In this document: positions 31,286 to 40,268 of the stretch, piece by piece
How positions within the stretch are numbered: the stretch's first letter is position 1
How the letters are laid out: every line of letters starts with the position of its first letter
Assembly: GCF_050958605.1 (NCBI RefSeq)
Contig: NZ_JBJHDO010000005.1
Coordinates: 434,001-498,000, forward strand
Length of the DNA: 64,000 nucleotides
Source of the DNA: G016756615 sp050958605
GTDB taxonomy: Bacteria; Pseudomonadota; Alphaproteobacteria; Rhizobiales; Rhizobiaceae
Direction of reading: 5' to 3'
Position numbers and translations under genes: made by a program
Notes under the pieces: model-generated
What the model saw: only the letters and a program-made list of their open reading frames with translations
Database searches by the model: none
What the model was told of the DNA's origin: nothing

Positions 31286-32200
31286 TCATCGGCCTGTCTG
31301 GCTGGTCATGCGAGCGAGATAAGCGTCGAAACGCTGCGCAAAAACACCGTCCAGCACGGCTTCGGGCGGCACATTGCCGCCCCGCGGCCAGTGACCGCCG
31401 GCATCCATCCAGTCGCTCTTCAATCCGGCAAGCTTGGCTTGCCAGTCGACGCGTTCTTCGGCTCTGGCTGGATCGATGGCGAGGATGAACACGCCCCGGG
31501 CTTGCGGATTTCCCCGGCCCCCGCCGGCGACACCGGCCATGAGCTCGACCACGAGCCCGAGCAGCGAACCGATCTGGCCTCCGCGCGGCAGTAACGCCGC
31601 GACGTCTGCGGCGATTCTGGTCGGCAGTCCTTCGTCGTCCAGGGCGATCCCATCCGGCAATGGCGTGTCGGAAACACGAGCGTTGCGAATATCGGCCATG
31701 GTGGCTGTGCTGCTGGCGACGTCGATGACGACGCGATCGGTGCCCTGGCCCATGGCGAGGGCGAACGGGTTGGTACCGATCACCGGGCGGGTGCCGCCAT
31801 GCGCCGCGACAAAAGGCGGGCCCTCGGCACCAGCGATTCCGACGAGGCTGGCATCGGCGAGATGGCGAACGAAGGGGGCGAGCCGACCGAAGCCCCTCAC
31901 GCCGCGCAGGAAGACGGCGGCGATGCCGAATTGTCGGGCGGCCTCGGTCAGATCGAGCGTGGCGCCGGCGACCGCGAGCGGTGCAAAGCAGGAGGCGCAA
32001 TCCAGCCAGCTTATGGCTTGCCGGCATTCGTTCGTCGGCACGGGGCCAGCATCGACCGTCCATTCATCGAGCATGGTTATGCCAAAGCGTGACAGGCCGA
32101 GCGCATCGGCCTCGATCAAAGCCGAAGCCGCGAGTTTCGCTGCCGGGCCGCCGCCCAGTGCCGCAGCCAACCGGCCTATCGCATCAGAGATCGCGATCAT
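31286..32200 (-). CDS. Malate/L-lactate dehydrogenase-like (Ldh2 family) oxidoreductase
   Basis: 304 residues of the Ldh2/ureidoglycolate-dehydrogenase fold: GVRGFGRLAPFVRHLADASL, GTRPVIGTNPFALAMG, VVIDVASSTATMADIRNARV and GQIGSLLGLVVELMAGVAGG, GVFILAIDP. NAD(P)H-dependent members reduce 2-oxo acids or oxidise 2-hydroxy acids or ureidoglycolate. It is slightly shorter than the usual 330-350 residues, mainly at the N terminus. Its ATG overlaps the GntR gene's stop by four bases. Confidence 0.85.
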   Translation of the reverse strand: MIAISDAIGRLAAALGGGPAAKLAASALIEADALGLSRFGITMLDEWTVDAGPVPTNECRQAISWLDCASCFAPLAVAGATLDLTEAARQFGIAAVFLRGVRGFGRLAPFVRHLADASLVGIAGAEGPPFVAAHGGTRPVIGTNPFALAMGQGTDRVVIDVASSTATMADIRNARVSDTPLPDGIALDDEGLPTRIAADVAALLPRGGQIGSLLGLVVELMAGVAGGGRGNPQARGVFILAIDPARAEERVDWQAKLAGLKSDWMDAGGHWPRGGNVPPEAVLDGVFAQRFDAYLARMTSQTGR

Positions 32201-32913
32201 TCACCTGCACGCCGCGCTTCGTTGCCATTGTGGATCTCGCTTTCAGACAGGTAGCCCAACGTCATCAGACGCTCGATCAGGAACTCCCGGCTGCTCTTGA
32301 TATGGGCTGCCTCGATTGCAGCGGCCTGCTCCCCATCGCCGGCTTCGATTGCATCGACGAGTGCCGTGTGCTCGTCGGAATGCTCCCCTGTTTTCACCGA
32401 GAAATCGATCGCGAAACGCAGGAGGCGTTCGAGCTCGTCGAACAGGCTTTCCGAGAGAGCGACGACGCGCTTGTTGCGGCTGCAGCGGGCGATGGCGATG
32501 TGAAAGCGGCGCGCAACCTGTTGCATAGTGCCGACATCGAGCGGAGCGGCGTACTCCGAGACAATCTCACGCAGCGCGGCAACATCGGCCGCCGTCGCGT
32601 AGCGTGCCGCCTGCCGCGCCGCATGCGGTCCGATCGCCGCGCGCAGATCGAGGATTTCGTGCACGGCCTGGAAGGTGATGGCGGTGACGCGATAGCCGCT
32701 GCGCGGAAGAATCGTAACCAGCCCGTCGGCGGCGAGCTTCTGCATGGCATCGCGCACCGGCGTCTTCGAAACCTCGTATTGACGGGCAATGGAGGCTGCG
32801 TCGATCGTCGTCCCCGGCGCGATCTCGCACCGCATGATCTCCTGGCGGAGCGCCAGGTAGATGCGCTCCGAAACAGATGCATGGGTGTTAGCTGGGCTGG
32901 CATCCACGGTCAT
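32197..32913 (-). CDS. GntR-family regulator (FadR/FCD subfamily)
   Basis: 238 residues. The winged helix reads SERIYLALRQEIMRCEIAPG, then SIARQYEVSKTPVRDAMQKL, ADGLVTILPRSGYRV. The all-helical FCD ligand domain has LDLRAAIGPHAARQAARYAT, FHIAIARCSRN and SDEHTALVDAIEAGD with metal-binding histidines. It lies within the operon it probably controls. The palindrome at 35691-35704, upstream of the first gene, is a candidate operator. Confidence 0.9.
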   Translation of the reverse strand: MTVDASPANTHASVSERIYLALRQEIMRCEIAPGTTIDAASIARQYEVSKTPVRDAMQKLAADGLVTILPRSGYRVTAITFQAVHEILDLRAAIGPHAARQAARYATAADVAALREIVSEYAAPLDVGTMQQVARRFHIAIARCSRNKRVVALSESLFDELERLLRFAIDFSVKTGEHSDEHTALVDAIEAGDGEQAAAIEAAHIKSSREFLIERLMTLGYLSESEIHNGNEARRAGE

Positions 32914-32931
32914 GAGCTGGTCCTCAGCTCC

Positions 32932-33747
32932 TCAATGCTTCGCCCAGGGCACGAAACGCCGCTCCAGCGCTTCAAGCGCGAGGATGGTGAGATAGCCCAT
33001 AACCGAAATCACCACGATGCCGACGAACATCCGCGACACGGCGAATGTCTGCCACGATGCCCAGATGAAAAAGCCGACGCCGCTGCGGGCACCGAGAAAC
33101 TCCGCCGCCGCGATGATGATGTAGGATGATCCGGCCGCGAGTTTCAGCCCGGTGAAGATGCTCGGCAGCGCCGATGGCAGCGCGATACGGCGGAAGGTCT
33201 GGAACCTCGTCGCTCCCGCGTTGCGCGCGACGTCGAGATAGATCCGCGGGATCTGCATCACGCCGCCAAGCGTGTTGTAGAACATGAGGAAAAATACGCC
33301 GATTGCGATGACCACGAACTTCGACGCATCGCCGACGCCGAAGATCAGCAGGATAAGCGGCAGGATGGCGATCTTCGGCACCGGATAGAGCGCGGCGAAG
33401 ATCGGCCCCAGGACACGCCTTGCAGGCGCGGAGAGACCGAGGACGAGGCCAAGTAGCACCCCGGGTATCGCGCCTATGGCATAGCCGACCCATACGCGGC
33501 GCAAAGTCGCCCCGATGTGCTCGAAAAGCTCCAGGCTGACGATCATCTGCCAGGCGGTACCCGCGATGGCGCTCGGCGGCGGGAAGAAACGGCGGTCGAT
33601 CAGCGCGGCCTGTGCCGCCACTTCCCAGATCAGGAGGAGCAGAAGCGGACTGAAGTAGGAAAGGGTGCGATAGATGTTGTCGCGGCGCGCGGGCGCCTTC
33701 AGGCGCTCGATCTCTTCCGGCGAGAGAGCAGGATGGGCAATCGTCAT
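32932..33747 (-). CDS. ABC permease, NitT/TauT (SsuC-like) family
   Basis: 271 residues with about six membrane helices. The family blocks are LLLLIWEVAAQAALIDRRFF, TLRRVWVGYAIGAIPGVLLG, YPVPKIAILPLILLIFGVGD and the EAA loop RNAGATRFQTFRRIALPSAL. Such permeases work with a soluble periplasmic protein and one ATPase to import sulfonates, nitrate-like anions or aromatic acids. The ATPase gene lies one base upstream. Confidence 0.92.
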   Translation of the reverse strand: MTIAHPALSPEEIERLKAPARRDNIYRTLSYFSPLLLLLIWEVAAQAALIDRRFFPPPSAIAGTAWQMIVSLELFEHIGATLRRVWVGYAIGAIPGVLLGLVLGLSAPARRVLGPIFAALYPVPKIAILPLILLIFGVGDASKFVVIAIGVFFLMFYNTLGGVMQIPRIYLDVARNAGATRFQTFRRIALPSALPSIFTGLKLAAGSSYIIIAAAEFLGARSGVGFFIWASWQTFAVSRMFVGIVVISVMGYLTILALEALERRFVPWAKH

Positions 33748-33748
33748 C

Positions 33749-34555
33749 TCAACGCTCCGGTGACGCGGCCAGCAGCCGCCAGACCTCGTAGGTAAGGTCC
33801 CAGAACCGCTTGTCGCGGCGCATTTCCACCACGTCGCGGGGACGCTCGAAGGGAACCGCCAGATCGGCGACGATGGTGCCGGGACGCGGCGACATGACCA
33901 GCACCCGGTCTGCCAGCGTCAGTGCTTCGTCTACGCTGTGCGTGATGAAGACGACGGTCTTGCCGGTACGCTCCCAGATGCCGAGCAGTTCCTGCTGCAG
34001 CGTGAGGCGCGTCTGCTCGTCGAGCGCGCCGAAGGGCTCATCCATCAGAAGGACGTCGCGGTCGTCGACCAGCGCACGTGCCACCGAGACGCGCTGCTTC
34101 ATGCCGCCTGAAAGCTGATGCGGACGCGCGTCGGCGAATTCGGTCAGGCCCGTCAGCGCCAGCAACTCGCCGACGCGCTCGCGCTGCTTCTGCTTGGGTA
34201 CGCCCTTGAGACTGAGCGGAAAGGCGACGTTCTGCGCCACTGTCAGCCAGGGAAGCACGGACGCTTCTTGGAACACCATCGCCGGCGGCGCCGTGCTGTC
34301 GATGCGCACCTCCCCGCTCAGCAGCTGCTCCAGGCCCGCAAGGATCCGCAGCACTGTCGTCTTGCCGCAGCCGCTGGGGCCCACGATGCAGACGAACTCG
34401 CCGCGCCTGACCGTGAAGTTCACATCGGTCGTCGCGAGCGTGATGCGATCGCCGGAAACGTCGTAGAACGCCTTGACGAGATTACGCACCTCGATCACGG
34501 AGGCGGCATCGGCTGGAACCGAGCTCCGGCCGATCTGTGAGGCGGCCACGTTCAT
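33749..34555 (-). CDS. ABC ATPase, NitT/TauT (SsuB-like) family
   Basis: 268 residues: Walker A CIVGPSGCGKTTVLRILAGL, Q-loop MVFQEASVLPWLTVAQNVAF, signature LSGGMKQRVSVARALVDDRD, Walker B VLLMDEPFGALDEQTRLTLQ and VFITHSVDEALTLADRVLVM. PWLTV after the Q-loop is typical of the NitT/TauT group. Its ATG overlaps the binding-protein stop by four bases. Confidence 0.93.
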   Translation of the reverse strand: MNVAASQIGRSSVPADAASVIEVRNLVKAFYDVSGDRITLATTDVNFTVRRGEFVCIVGPSGCGKTTVLRILAGLEQLLSGEVRIDSTAPPAMVFQEASVLPWLTVAQNVAFPLSLKGVPKQKQRERVGELLALTGLTEFADARPHQLSGGMKQRVSVARALVDDRDVLLMDEPFGALDEQTRLTLQQELLGIWERTGKTVVFITHSVDEALTLADRVLVMSPRPGTIVADLAVPFERPRDVVEMRRDKRFWDLTYEVWRLLAASPER

Positions 34556-35568
34556 TGCTTTGCGAGGAGGGCGTTTGCCTTCTCCAGGAGATCGGTCCGA
34601 TAGACGGAGTCGATGTCGATCGAACCGTCATATTCGAGCGCGCCGCGCGCGCGGAAGAACTCCTCCTGCTCGCGAACCGAGGCTAGGTCGATGGAACCGT
34701 CTTCCGAGCGAACGGTGTAGGCTATGCCCTTGAGCGTCTCCTTTTCGGTACCCGTGTACTTGGAAACGATCTGCAGGATGTTGTCGTCCTGCCAGCCGCC
34801 ATTGTCGAGCTGGCGCGCGGCCTTCAGAAAGGCGGCCAGGAAGTTGACGACGGCGCCCTCATTCTGCTTCGCGAACTCGTTGTTGAAGGCGATGAAGCCC
34901 AGTTCGGTGCCGAAGGTGTGGTCTTCCACGAGCCGGCGCCCGAGACCTTCCTTCTCGAGCTGCAACGCGAAAGGCTCGATGCTCCAGCCTGCTTCGAGCC
35001 CGCCATTGGCGAAGGCAGCCGCGGTCGCCGGCGGCGGCAGGTAGACCGCCTCGACGTCGTCGACGGTCAGCCCACCCTTCTCCAGGGCCTTGGCAACCGA
35101 GTACAGGCCGAATCCGCCCGGTCCCGGAATGCCGACGCGCTTGCCCTTGAGGTCCTTGACCTCGCGGATGCCGGCCTGCCAAGCCTGCTCCGATACCATG
35201 AAAGGCGATGGCGACGGTACGGTGTCGGGCATCTTGGCCAGCGTGCCGACGATCGTCACGGTCGCTCCACTGTTGATGGAGTTGAACAGCCCCGCGCCCC
35301 AGGTTGCCGCACCCGACACGATATTGCCGGAGGCCAGCATCTGGATAGTTTCCGCGGTGCCGCCTTTCGGCGAAAGCGTCACGTCCAGGCCGAATTCGTC
35401 GAAGTAACCCAACTCTTCCGCAACGAAGAACGGCGCATAGTCCGCGAAGGGCGAATAGAGGAACTCGATCTTCGACTTTTCTTGTGCCCAACTCGGCAGA
35501 GCGAATGAGGGTGCCAAAGCGGCGGCAGCCGCGGCAGCCATGAGATCACGACGATTGATTGAAGACAT
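34552..35568 (-). CDS. ABC substrate-binding protein, NitT/TauT family
   Basis: 338 residues. The leader MSSINRRDLMAAAAAAALAP, with paired arginines and cleavage after SWAQ, looks like a Tat signal. The mature protein starts KIEFLYSPFADYAPFFVAEE, an NMT1/SsuA-like fold with GYFDEFGLDVTLSPKGGTAE and DLKGKRVGIPGPGGFGLYSV. The hydrophobic pocket typical of sulfonates or aromatic acids cannot be read from sequence. GGAGGAG sits upstream of the chosen ATG. It is the first gene of the leftward operon. Confidence 0.9.
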   Translation of the reverse strand: MSSINRRDLMAAAAAAALAPSFALPSWAQEKSKIEFLYSPFADYAPFFVAEELGYFDEFGLDVTLSPKGGTAETIQMLASGNIVSGAATWGAGLFNSINSGATVTIVGTLAKMPDTVPSPSPFMVSEQAWQAGIREVKDLKGKRVGIPGPGGFGLYSVAKALEKGGLTVDDVEAVYLPPPATAAAFANGGLEAGWSIEPFALQLEKEGLGRRLVEDHTFGTELGFIAFNNEFAKQNEGAVVNFLAAFLKAARQLDNGGWQDDNILQIVSKYTGTEKETLKGIAYTVRSEDGSIDLASVREQEEFFRARGALEYDGSIDIDSVYRTDLLEKANALLAKQ

Positions 35569-35690
35569 GCGCGACACTCCTCCTGCGCCATGCGGCTTTC
35601 CGGGCCGGCACCTGACGGTCTCGTCACTCCCGTGAAGCGAAGACTGCGCCGCGGGTGAGCCGACCATCTAACCTGAAATGACTACTTACA

Positions 35691-35704
35691 GCTGATGTAT
35701 CAGC
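35691..35704. promoter_or_regulatory. Candidate GntR operator
   Basis: GCTGATGTATCAGC, a perfect six-base palindrome around GT, 123 bases upstream of the binding-protein start. Short symmetric TGAT-N2-ATCA sites are typical for FCD-type GntR proteins such as the one at 32197-32913. Confidence 0.45.
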
Positions 35705-36094
35705 AGCGCAATCTGATATTTCCATCGGATCGACTAATGCGCGGCACGCGGTCGGAGCTCTGTGAGGCGGTACGAAGGATGCGCGACCACTGCCCATTGA
35801 TGCGCGAGAAGACCCGGCCTCGTAATTCTGGCGACAAATCTTCCGCATTCTCGGCTGGGATTCGATGCTACTGGCCGGAGCACCGGCCAACACAAAAATC
35901 TGTAACTTCCGCTACGGAGGCGATGAAACACTTGATCGCCGCTACGAATCGCCTGACATTTCGAGCGGGCCGTGCAGCCTGCCGCTCGCTCCTCTTGGAA
36001 TGGTGAATGCACAATCGTCATGGTTTGACCCCGGTGGGCGGCCGTCAGCAACGCGAGCACTGACACTGATTTCGCCCCAGAAAGGGATTGAACC
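35705..36094. other. Intergenic, no supported gene
   Basis: 390 bases between the divergent ABC operon and the VOC gene. Frames are short or read through Arg/Cys-rich sequence. It holds at least the promoter of the rightward gene. Confidence 0.4.
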
Positions 36095-36682
36095 ATGGGT
36101 ACTCTTGCTCGTTCGAAATCTATGGCCAAAGCCTTGCGGAAGGCTTTGGACGAACAGCAGATAGAATTGTCACACAGCGCCTGCCTCGAGATCGTCGCTC
36201 GCCAGCTTGGCTTTTCTGATTGGAATGTTCTGAAGGCGGCATGCGACGAAGAGATGTCGCTGACGTTGACGATTTTTGTCGAGCATGGCCGCCAGCAGGA
36301 AGCCGCATTGTTTTTCGAGGCGGCATTGGGCGCTGTGCAGACACAGGCCCATCATCTTCGAGATGGTGAATTGATGGCCCTGGACATGCGGATCGGTGAT
36401 CGGACGATCTCCATTTGCGGCTCGAATCCTCACCGCGAAGCCGAGCCATCACGCGGCGGTCCCTTCTTTCTGAAAGAGAAAGGTTCAGGGAGCACGATTT
36501 TTCGGCTGGATGTGCGGGATGCAGCGGTCGTGTTAAAGAGGGCTGTTGCTGCCGGAGCCACCATTCGCAATGCGCCCGAGCTTGCCGATAACGGCCATCG
36601 GGTTGCAGCATTCTTCGATCCGTTCGGGCACATTTGGGGCTTGCACGAAAAGAGCGCCGCAATGAATCGACAAGCTGCATAA
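36095..36682 (+). CDS. Glyoxalase superfamily protein with N-terminal helical domain
   Basis: 195 residues. The first 50 (AKALRKALDEQQIELSHSAC, LEIVARQLGFSDWNVLKAA) form the small helical domain seen in a family of glyoxalase-related proteins. The rest is a PhnB/VOC-like domain (LTLTIFVEHGRQQEAALFFE, TIFRLDVRDAAVVLKRAVAA, VAAFFDPFGHIWGLHEK). Metal ligands of true glyoxalase I are not all obvious. The gene is monocistronic, with a hairpin downstream. Confidence 0.8.
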   Translation: MGTLARSKSMAKALRKALDEQQIELSHSACLEIVARQLGFSDWNVLKAACDEEMSLTLTIFVEHGRQQEAALFFEAALGAVQTQAHHLRDGELMALDMRIGDRTISICGSNPHREAEPSRGGPFFLKEKGSGSTIFRLDVRDAAVVLKRAVAAGATIRNAPELADNGHRVAAFFDPFGHIWGLHEKSAAMNRQAA

Positions 36683-36704
36683 GACCGGTCGACGTTTGTC
36701 GCAT

Positions 36705-36734
36705 TCGGCCGCAAACTCCGTATTTTGCGGCCGA
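36705..36734. terminator. Hairpin after the VOC gene
   Basis: TCGGCCGCAAA at 36705-36715 pairs perfectly with 36724-36734 across an eight-base loop, 22 bases beyond the stop. It lies between convergent genes, so it may serve both the VOC gene and nadC. Confidence 0.6.
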
Positions 36735-36842
36735 CTGCTGCGATTTAAAAAGGCAGCCAATCTGTCCGTCAGGATTTCCGCGACCGAGAGGATACCTTGT
36801 CGTCTCCTCCAAAGTCTCGGTCTCTATGTCCATCATTCTCAG

Positions 36843-37691
36843 CTATGCGCAATCCAGTCCAATATCGAGGATGGGGGCGCTGTGGGTGAGCCAGCCGATC
36901 GAGATGAGGTCGACGCCGGTCGACGCGATAGCAGGCGCGGTTTCCGGCGTCACGCGACCCGAGGCTTCCGTCATCGCGCGCCCTCCCACCATCGCCACCG
37001 CCTGAGCGAGTTGGTCAAGTGACATGTTGTCCAGGAGCACCGCATCGACCCCAGCTGCGAGCGCGATGTCCAACTGATCGAGCGTGTCGACCTCCACCTC
37101 GATCCTGACCATATGGCCTACGCTGTCCCGCGCGCGCTCGATGGCGGTGCGAATGTCGCCGGCAATCGCGATATGATTGTCCTTGATGAGCACGGCATCA
37201 TCGAGCCCGAAGCGATGATTGCCGCCGCCACCGGCACGTACAGCATATTTCTCCAGCGCGCGCAGGCCGGGCGTCGTCTTTCGCGTGCATACGATCCTTG
37301 CCTTGTGACCGTGGATGGCTTCGACGACCTGCGCCGTGGTGGTGGCGATACCGCTGAGATGGCAAAGAAAATTAAGCGCCGTTCGCTCGGCCGTGAGCAA
37401 GGCGCGGGCGGGCCCGCGAACCGTCGCGATAATCTCGCCAGGGGAAACCCCGCTGCCGTCCGGACGAGCCACGGTGATCACCGTGGCCGGATCGATGATC
37501 CGGAACGCAAGCGCGGCGATATCGAGGCCGGCGACCACACCGGCCTGTCGCGCCGCAAGCATCATCGTTGCGCTGGCATCAACCGGAACGATTGCGTTGG
37601 TGGTCAGGTCGCCGGCACGGCCGAGATCCTCCAGCAACGCGGTGCGCACGAGCGGCTCGAACATGATTGGCGGCAATGGCGTTGAAGTCAT
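36843..37691 (-). CDS. nadC: Quinolinate phosphoribosyltransferase (nicotinate-nucleotide pyrophosphorylase)
   Basis: 282 residues. It makes nicotinate mononucleotide from quinolinate and PRPP in de novo NAD synthesis. Motifs are TALLEDLGRAGDLTTNAIVP at the start, AERTALNFLCHLSGIATTTA, CTRKTTPGLRALEKYAVRAG, GGNHRFGLDDAVLIKDNHIA and EVEVDTLDQL, all in their expected order. The start at 37691 lies two bases after the nadB stop; a long upstream extension of the frame is antisense-like sequence inside nadB. Third gene of nadABC. Confidence 0.96.
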   Translation of the reverse strand: MTSTPLPPIMFEPLVRTALLEDLGRAGDLTTNAIVPVDASATMMLAARQAGVVAGLDIAALAFRIIDPATVITVARPDGSGVSPGEIIATVRGPARALLTAERTALNFLCHLSGIATTTAQVVEAIHGHKARIVCTRKTTPGLRALEKYAVRAGGGGNHRFGLDDAVLIKDNHIAIAGDIRTAIERARDSVGHMVRIEVEVDTLDQLDIALAAGVDAVLLDNMSLDQLAQAVAMVGGRAMTEASGRVTPETAPAIASTGVDLISIGWLTHSAPILDIGLDCA

Positions 37692-37693
37692 GA

Positions 37694-39241
37694 TCAGGCA
37701 CTCCTGGCAAGCGGCTGCACCACGTCGGCGAGCTCCTCCGACGTTTCGATCGTCTCGTCGAGCGTCAGTCGTGACGAGCAGGGCTGTGCGTTGCGTCCTG
37801 TGAAATCGGATCGGAAATGCGCGCCGCGGCTTTCCTCCCGACGAAGTGCTGCGACCGCGATCATCAGAGCGACCGCCGCCGGGTCGGCGGTTGCCTCGCA
37901 GCCGACAGCGAGCGGCAGCAAGGCCGTTGCGGCTTCGCGCAACGTTTCGTCGTCGCGCACGATGCCGAGAGCATGTGAGAAGATCGGGCGGATAGATGCA
38001 GGGTCCGGCCGCGGCGGGATTATCGTTGGAGGAAGGCATCGGCGCACTCCGGCAGGGATGGCCCCAACGCTTTGGGCCGTCGAGGCGGCCGAAACCACGG
38101 CTTCGATAAGGGAGTTGCTTGCGAGCCGGTTAGCGCCATGCAGCCCGGTGCAGGCGACCTCGCCGCAGGCCCATAAGCCGCCGACCGAGCTGCGGCTCTC
38201 CGCGTCCACGGCCACGCCGCCCATATGATAGTGGGCTGCTGGGCGTATCGGGATCGGCTCGACCGTGGGGTCTATTCCGGCTACGTGACAAAGATGTGCG
38301 ATCGCCGGAAAACGTTGCGCGAATCTCGATCCGAGGCATTGCCGTGCATCGAGGAACACGCGATGTCCGGCGAGTAGCTGATGCCAGACTGCTCGCGCCA
38401 CGACGTCACGCGGCGCGAGTTCGCGACCGGGGGTTCCGGCGAGGAAACGTTGTCCGCGCTCATCGACGAGCACGGCGCCTTCGCCGCGCACCGCTTCGCT
38501 CACGAGCGCCATCGGGCGATGCGGTCCATCCAGCGCCGTGGGGTGAAATTGCACGAATTCGAGATCGGCGAGCTCTGCGCCGGCGCGTGCGGCGAGCGCC
38601 AGTCCCTGGCCCCAGGAGCCGAGCGGGTTCGTGGTGTCGTGGAACAGGCCGCCGATGCCGCCGGTCGCGAGCACCACGCGGTGGCTCGCCAGGGCAAACA
38701 GGCTTGAGCCGCTGGCAGCAAGCACGCCCGCGATCGCGCCGCCTTCCATTATGAGGCGCCGAGCTTCTATCCCTTCCAGAACTGTGATCGAAGGCGTTCG
38801 GCGCACCGCTTCGGCAAGCGCGCGGGCCAGTTCGCGGCCGGTGGCGTCGCCTGCGGCGTGCACGATGCGTCGGCGCGAATGAGCGGCCTCGAGTCCGAGC
38901 CGCGGCGCTCCGTCGGGCTCACGGTCGAACCTGACGCCCAGACGTTCGAGGCCATCGATTGCTCGAGGTGCTGCCTCGACGATGCGCCTGGCGGCTGCCT
39001 CGTCGCAAAGCCCGTCACCGGCCGCCAATGTGTCTGCAAGATGCAGGTCGGGGCAATCGTCGGCGCCGAGGCTCGCCGCAAGTCCGCCCTGCGCCAGCAC
39101 GGTCGAGCTGTCGCCGCCCAGCGGCGTTTTGGTCAGGAGTACCGTCGGTTCCGGGGCAAGATAAAGTGCCGTCATCAGGCCGGCAACGCCGCCGCCAACG
39201 ATGACAGGGCGCCCGCCGAGATCGTGCAGGTCGAGGCTCAT
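37694..39241 (-). CDS. nadB: L-aspartate oxidase
   Basis: 515 residues of FAD enzyme oxidising L-aspartate to iminosuccinate. The Rossmann start PVIVGGGVAGLMTALYLA is followed by STVLAQGGLAASLGADD, RRIVHAAGDATGRELARALA, LEFVQFHPTALDGP and the conserved GLWACGEVACTGLHGANRLA, SNSLIEAVV. The C-terminal helical region is a little shorter than in the Escherichia coli enzyme. The real start is at 39241, overlapping nadA by four bases. Confidence 0.96.
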   Translation of the reverse strand: MSLDLHDLGGRPVIVGGGVAGLMTALYLAPEPTVLLTKTPLGGDSSTVLAQGGLAASLGADDCPDLHLADTLAAGDGLCDEAAARRIVEAAPRAIDGLERLGVRFDREPDGAPRLGLEAAHSRRRIVHAAGDATGRELARALAEAVRRTPSITVLEGIEARRLIMEGGAIAGVLAASGSSLFALASHRVVLATGGIGGLFHDTTNPLGSWGQGLALAARAGAELADLEFVQFHPTALDGPHRPMALVSEAVRGEGAVLVDERGQRFLAGTPGRELAPRDVVARAVWHQLLAGHRVFLDARQCLGSRFAQRFPAIAHLCHVAGIDPTVEPIPIRPAAHYHMGGVAVDAESRSSVGGLWACGEVACTGLHGANRLASNSLIEAVVSAASTAQSVGAIPAGVRRCLPPTIIPPRPDPASIRPIFSHALGIVRDDETLREAATALLPLAVGCEATADPAAVALMIAVAALRREESRGAHFRSDFTGRNAQPCSSRLTLDETIETSEELADVVQPLARSA

Positions 39242-40212
39242 ACAGCAAGCATCCGCTCGACCGCATGGCGGGCGCGGGCCTCGACCTTCGGATTGATGCT
39301 GACCGCGTGCCGATTGTGTTCCAGCGCAGCACGGATGTTGACGAGCGTGATGCGCTTCATGTGCGGGCAGAGATTGCAGGGGCGGATGAAGTCGACTTCT
39401 GGATGGTCGACGGCGACATTGTCGCTCATCGAACATTCGGTCATCAGCACGACGCGTGCCGGCCTGTGCTGCCCGACATAGTCGGACATCGCGGCCGTCG
39501 AGCCGGCGAAATCGGCCTCGGCGACAACCTCGGGCGGGCACTCGGGATGGGCGAGCACCGTGACACCCGGATGCGCCTCGCGAAGCTCACGGATATCGGC
39601 CGCCGTAAAACGCTCGTGGACCTCGCAATGTCCTTTCCAGGTGATGATTTCGACGTCTGTCTGCGTAGCGACGTTTTTCGCCAGATATTCATCCGGCAGC
39701 ATGATGACCCGCGGCGCGCCGAGCGATCGCACCACAGCCAATGCATTCCCAGAAGTGCAGCAGATGTCGGATTCTGCCTTCACCGCGGCCGACGTGTTGA
39801 CATAGGTCACGATCGGCACGCCGGGATAGCGCTGCCGCATCAGCCGCACATCTCCGGCAGAGATCGAGTCGGCCAGCGAACAGCCGGCATCGAGATCAGG
39901 GATCAGCACGGTCTTGTCCGGATTGAGGAGCTTGGCCGTCTCAGCCATGAAGTGAACGCCGGCGAGGACGATGATATCGGCCTCGACCTTTATGGCGTTG
40001 CGGGCGAGCGACAAGCTGTCGCCGACGATGTCGGCCACGCAATGGAAGATCTCGGGCGTCTGGTAGTTGTGCGCCAGGATGATGGCGTTGCGCTCGCGTT
40101 TGAGAGCGAGGATGGCGTCGATATCTTCGGAGAAGGCCGGCCATTCGACCGGAGGGATCACCCGCCGGACGCGATCATAAAGCGATGCAGCGGAAGACGG
40201 CGCAGTCTGCAT
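39238..40212 (-). CDS. nadA: Quinolinate synthase (Fe-S)
   Basis: 324 residues. It condenses iminosuccinate with dihydroxyacetone phosphate and holds a [4Fe-4S] cluster through cysteines in LDAGCSLAD, ICCTSGNA and RPCNLCPHMKRIT. Other blocks are NAIILAHNYQTPEIFHCVAD, VHFMAETAKLLNPDKTVLIP and TECSMSDNV. GGAG lies eight bases before the ATG and overlaps the proximal operator, so repression and initiation are tightly linked. First gene of the leftward nadABC operon. Confidence 0.97.
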   Translation of the reverse strand: MQTAPSSAASLYDRVRRVIPPVEWPAFSEDIDAILALKRERNAIILAHNYQTPEIFHCVADIVGDSLSLARNAIKVEADIIVLAGVHFMAETAKLLNPDKTVLIPDLDAGCSLADSISAGDVRLMRQRYPGVPIVTYVNTSAAVKAESDICCTSGNALAVVRSLGAPRVIMLPDEYLAKNVATQTDVEIITWKGHCEVHERFTAADIRELREAHPGVTVLAHPECPPEVVAEADFAGSTAAMSDYVGQHRPARVVLMTECSMSDNVAVDHPEVDFIRPCNLCPHMKRITLVNIRAALEHNRHAVSINPKVEARARHAVERMLAV

Positions 40213-40213
40213 G

Positions 40214-40263
40214 GTTTATGCTCCGTTAGAGTATAACCAGCATATGCTTATTCTGAGTATAAC
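40214..40263 (-). promoter_or_regulatory. Two tandem NrtR/NadQ-type operators in the nadA promoter
   Basis: On the minus strand two sites of the form GTTATACTC-N5-(G/A)AGCATA occur, at 40214-40237 and 40241-40263, with their starts 26 bases apart. The proximal one ends next to the nadA start codon and includes its ribosome binding site. TTGACA just upstream can be a -35 box and overlaps the stop of the regulator gene. Confidence 0.6.
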
Positions 40264-40268
40264 TAATG

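Noticed and set aside
37692..38039. 116-residue N-terminal extension of nadC
   Set aside because: Arg-rich sequence inside nadB; NadC proteins start at the equivalent of 37691, two bases after the nadB stop.
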